Position numbers and translations under genes: made by a program. Shown here in pieces: positions 5,684 to 6,150 of a stretch of DNA of 6,150 nucleotides. The notes beneath the pieces were generated by a model that worked only from the letters and a program-made list of their open reading frames with translations, did no database searches and had not been told where the DNA came from. The stretch is from Succinivibrionaceae bacterium UBA3769 (lineage in GTDB: Bacteria > Pseudomonadota > Gammaproteobacteria > Enterobacterales > Succinivibrionaceae), in contig DFFT01000020.1 in NCBI GenBank assembly GCA_002372325.1, positions 1 to 6,150 on the forward strand, read 5' to 3'. Positions within the stretch are counted from its first letter, which is position 1. The number at the start of each line of letters is the position of its first letter.

Positions 5684-6150
5684 ATGACCCAGTCTTATTT
5701 GGATGCTCTGGGAGCCGATGATTATTGCGCGGCACTGTACCGGCTTACTGAGGAGCAGGGCCGGAAGATCGCTCCGGAGGATCTTATCAGGGAACTTGAT
5801 GCGGATCCCGCGGAGGCGGCCAGGTGTCTCAAAATCTTTCAGGAACGAGATTTGATGGCTCTTAAAGAGGGCTTTCTCACGCTCACCTCATCCGGCCGGG
5901 CGAATGCGGAGTTTGCCCTGGCCAGGCATGCCCGCATTTCTGAATTTTTCGCCGGAGTTCTTAAGCTGTCCCCGCTGGAGGCCTGCCGGAATGCGGCCCG
6001 GATCAGAAATGTCATTCAAAGGGATGCCCTCGCCGAGCTTTACGACTACGTGGAGGAGCATGATCTCGAGCATAAGCTGCCGGAGGAGGAGCTCATTTTT
6101 CTGTTTCCGTCCATACACAGGATCGTAGAAATTATACGCATATTTAATAT
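5684..6150 (+). CDS. DtxR/MntR-family-like winged-helix regulator, 3' end outside window
   Basis: The frame from ATG 5684 stays open to the window edge, giving 155 visible residues. Residues about 10-75 match the family's winged helix-turn-helix in order. DDYCAALYRLTEEQG corresponds to the EDYIEQIYMLIEEKG-type first helix of MntR. A helix-turn-helix follows (about 30-57), then a wing ending GFLTLTSSGRANAE. Residues about 80-126 match the dimerisation helices (RHARISEFFAGVLKLSP and the helix beginning EACRNAAR). Members normally repress metal-uptake genes when iron or manganese is bound. By my alignment from memory to Bacillus subtilis MntR, D13 and H82 match ligands D8 and H77. However, E11, E99, E102 and H103 correspond to A16, A105, R108 and N109. 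Metal sensing may therefore be lost or changed. The polar C-terminal part (about 127-155) is not recognised, and a further domain may follow. The gene has its own leader of 150 bases with repeats and a stem-loop, so it is probably a separate unit from the kinase operon. Confidence 0.75.
   Translation, partial: MTQSYLDALGADDYCAALYRLTEEQGRKIAPEDLIRELDADPAEAARCLKIFQERDLMALKEGFLTLTSSGRANAEFALARHARISEFFAGVLKLSPLEACRNAARIRNVIQRDALAELYDYVEEHDLEHKLPEEELIFLFPSIHRIVEIIRIFN

Noticed and set aside
5670..5687. Five-codon frame ATG 5670 to TGA 5687 overlapping the DtxR-like start
   Set aside because: Such tiny overlaps arise easily by chance, and it has no ribosome binding site of its own.

Overview
The window holds five genes or gene fragments, all on the + strand. 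They are a 3' fragment of an unrecognised gene, a three-gene signalling cluster, and the 5' part of a DtxR/MntR-like regulator. The DNA is moderately GC-rich by eye, with frequent GCC/GGC/CTG codons, short gaps and strong Shine-Dalgarno sites (one is GGAGGTGA). The cytosolic hybrid kinase with an HPt domain, the HD-GYP output protein and the FIST protein suggest an anaerobic, environmental or gut-type bacterium. From memory, the HPt and H-box wording resembles Lachnospiraceae-type Clostridia, but similar proteins occur in spirochaetes and other anaerobes, so this placement is weak.

Layout: 3-437 is the end of an unrecognised gene. 438-576 is an intergenic region with a perfect 13-bp inverted repeat enclosing a smaller hairpin. 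577-1986 encodes a REC-REC-HD-GYP protein whose first receiver lacks its phosphoacceptor Asp. 2100-3293 encodes a FIST_N/FIST_C ligand-sensor protein. 3314-5533 encodes a soluble coiled coil-PAS-HisKA-HATPase-REC-HPt hybrid kinase. 5534-5683 is an intergenic region with three short direct repeats and a stem-loop. 5684 to the window edge encodes a DtxR/MntR-like regulator in which most expected metal ligands appear to be replaced.

The three central genes read as one signalling module. The FIST protein would sense a small ligand and control the hybrid kinase. Phosphate would pass His191 -> Asp493 -> His680 within the kinase and then to Asp173 of the second receiver of the HD-GYP protein, altering breakdown of cyclic di-GMP. 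This layout parallels the known NosP (FIST haemoprotein, nitric oxide sensor)/NahK hybrid-kinase pathways that feed c-di-GMP control in some Proteobacteria. Here the ligand, the partner pairing and the direction of control are inference. The cluster is a variant of known parts, not a wholly new system. The less expected observations are the pseudo-receiver, the eroded metal site of the DtxR-like protein, and the two structured intergenic regions.
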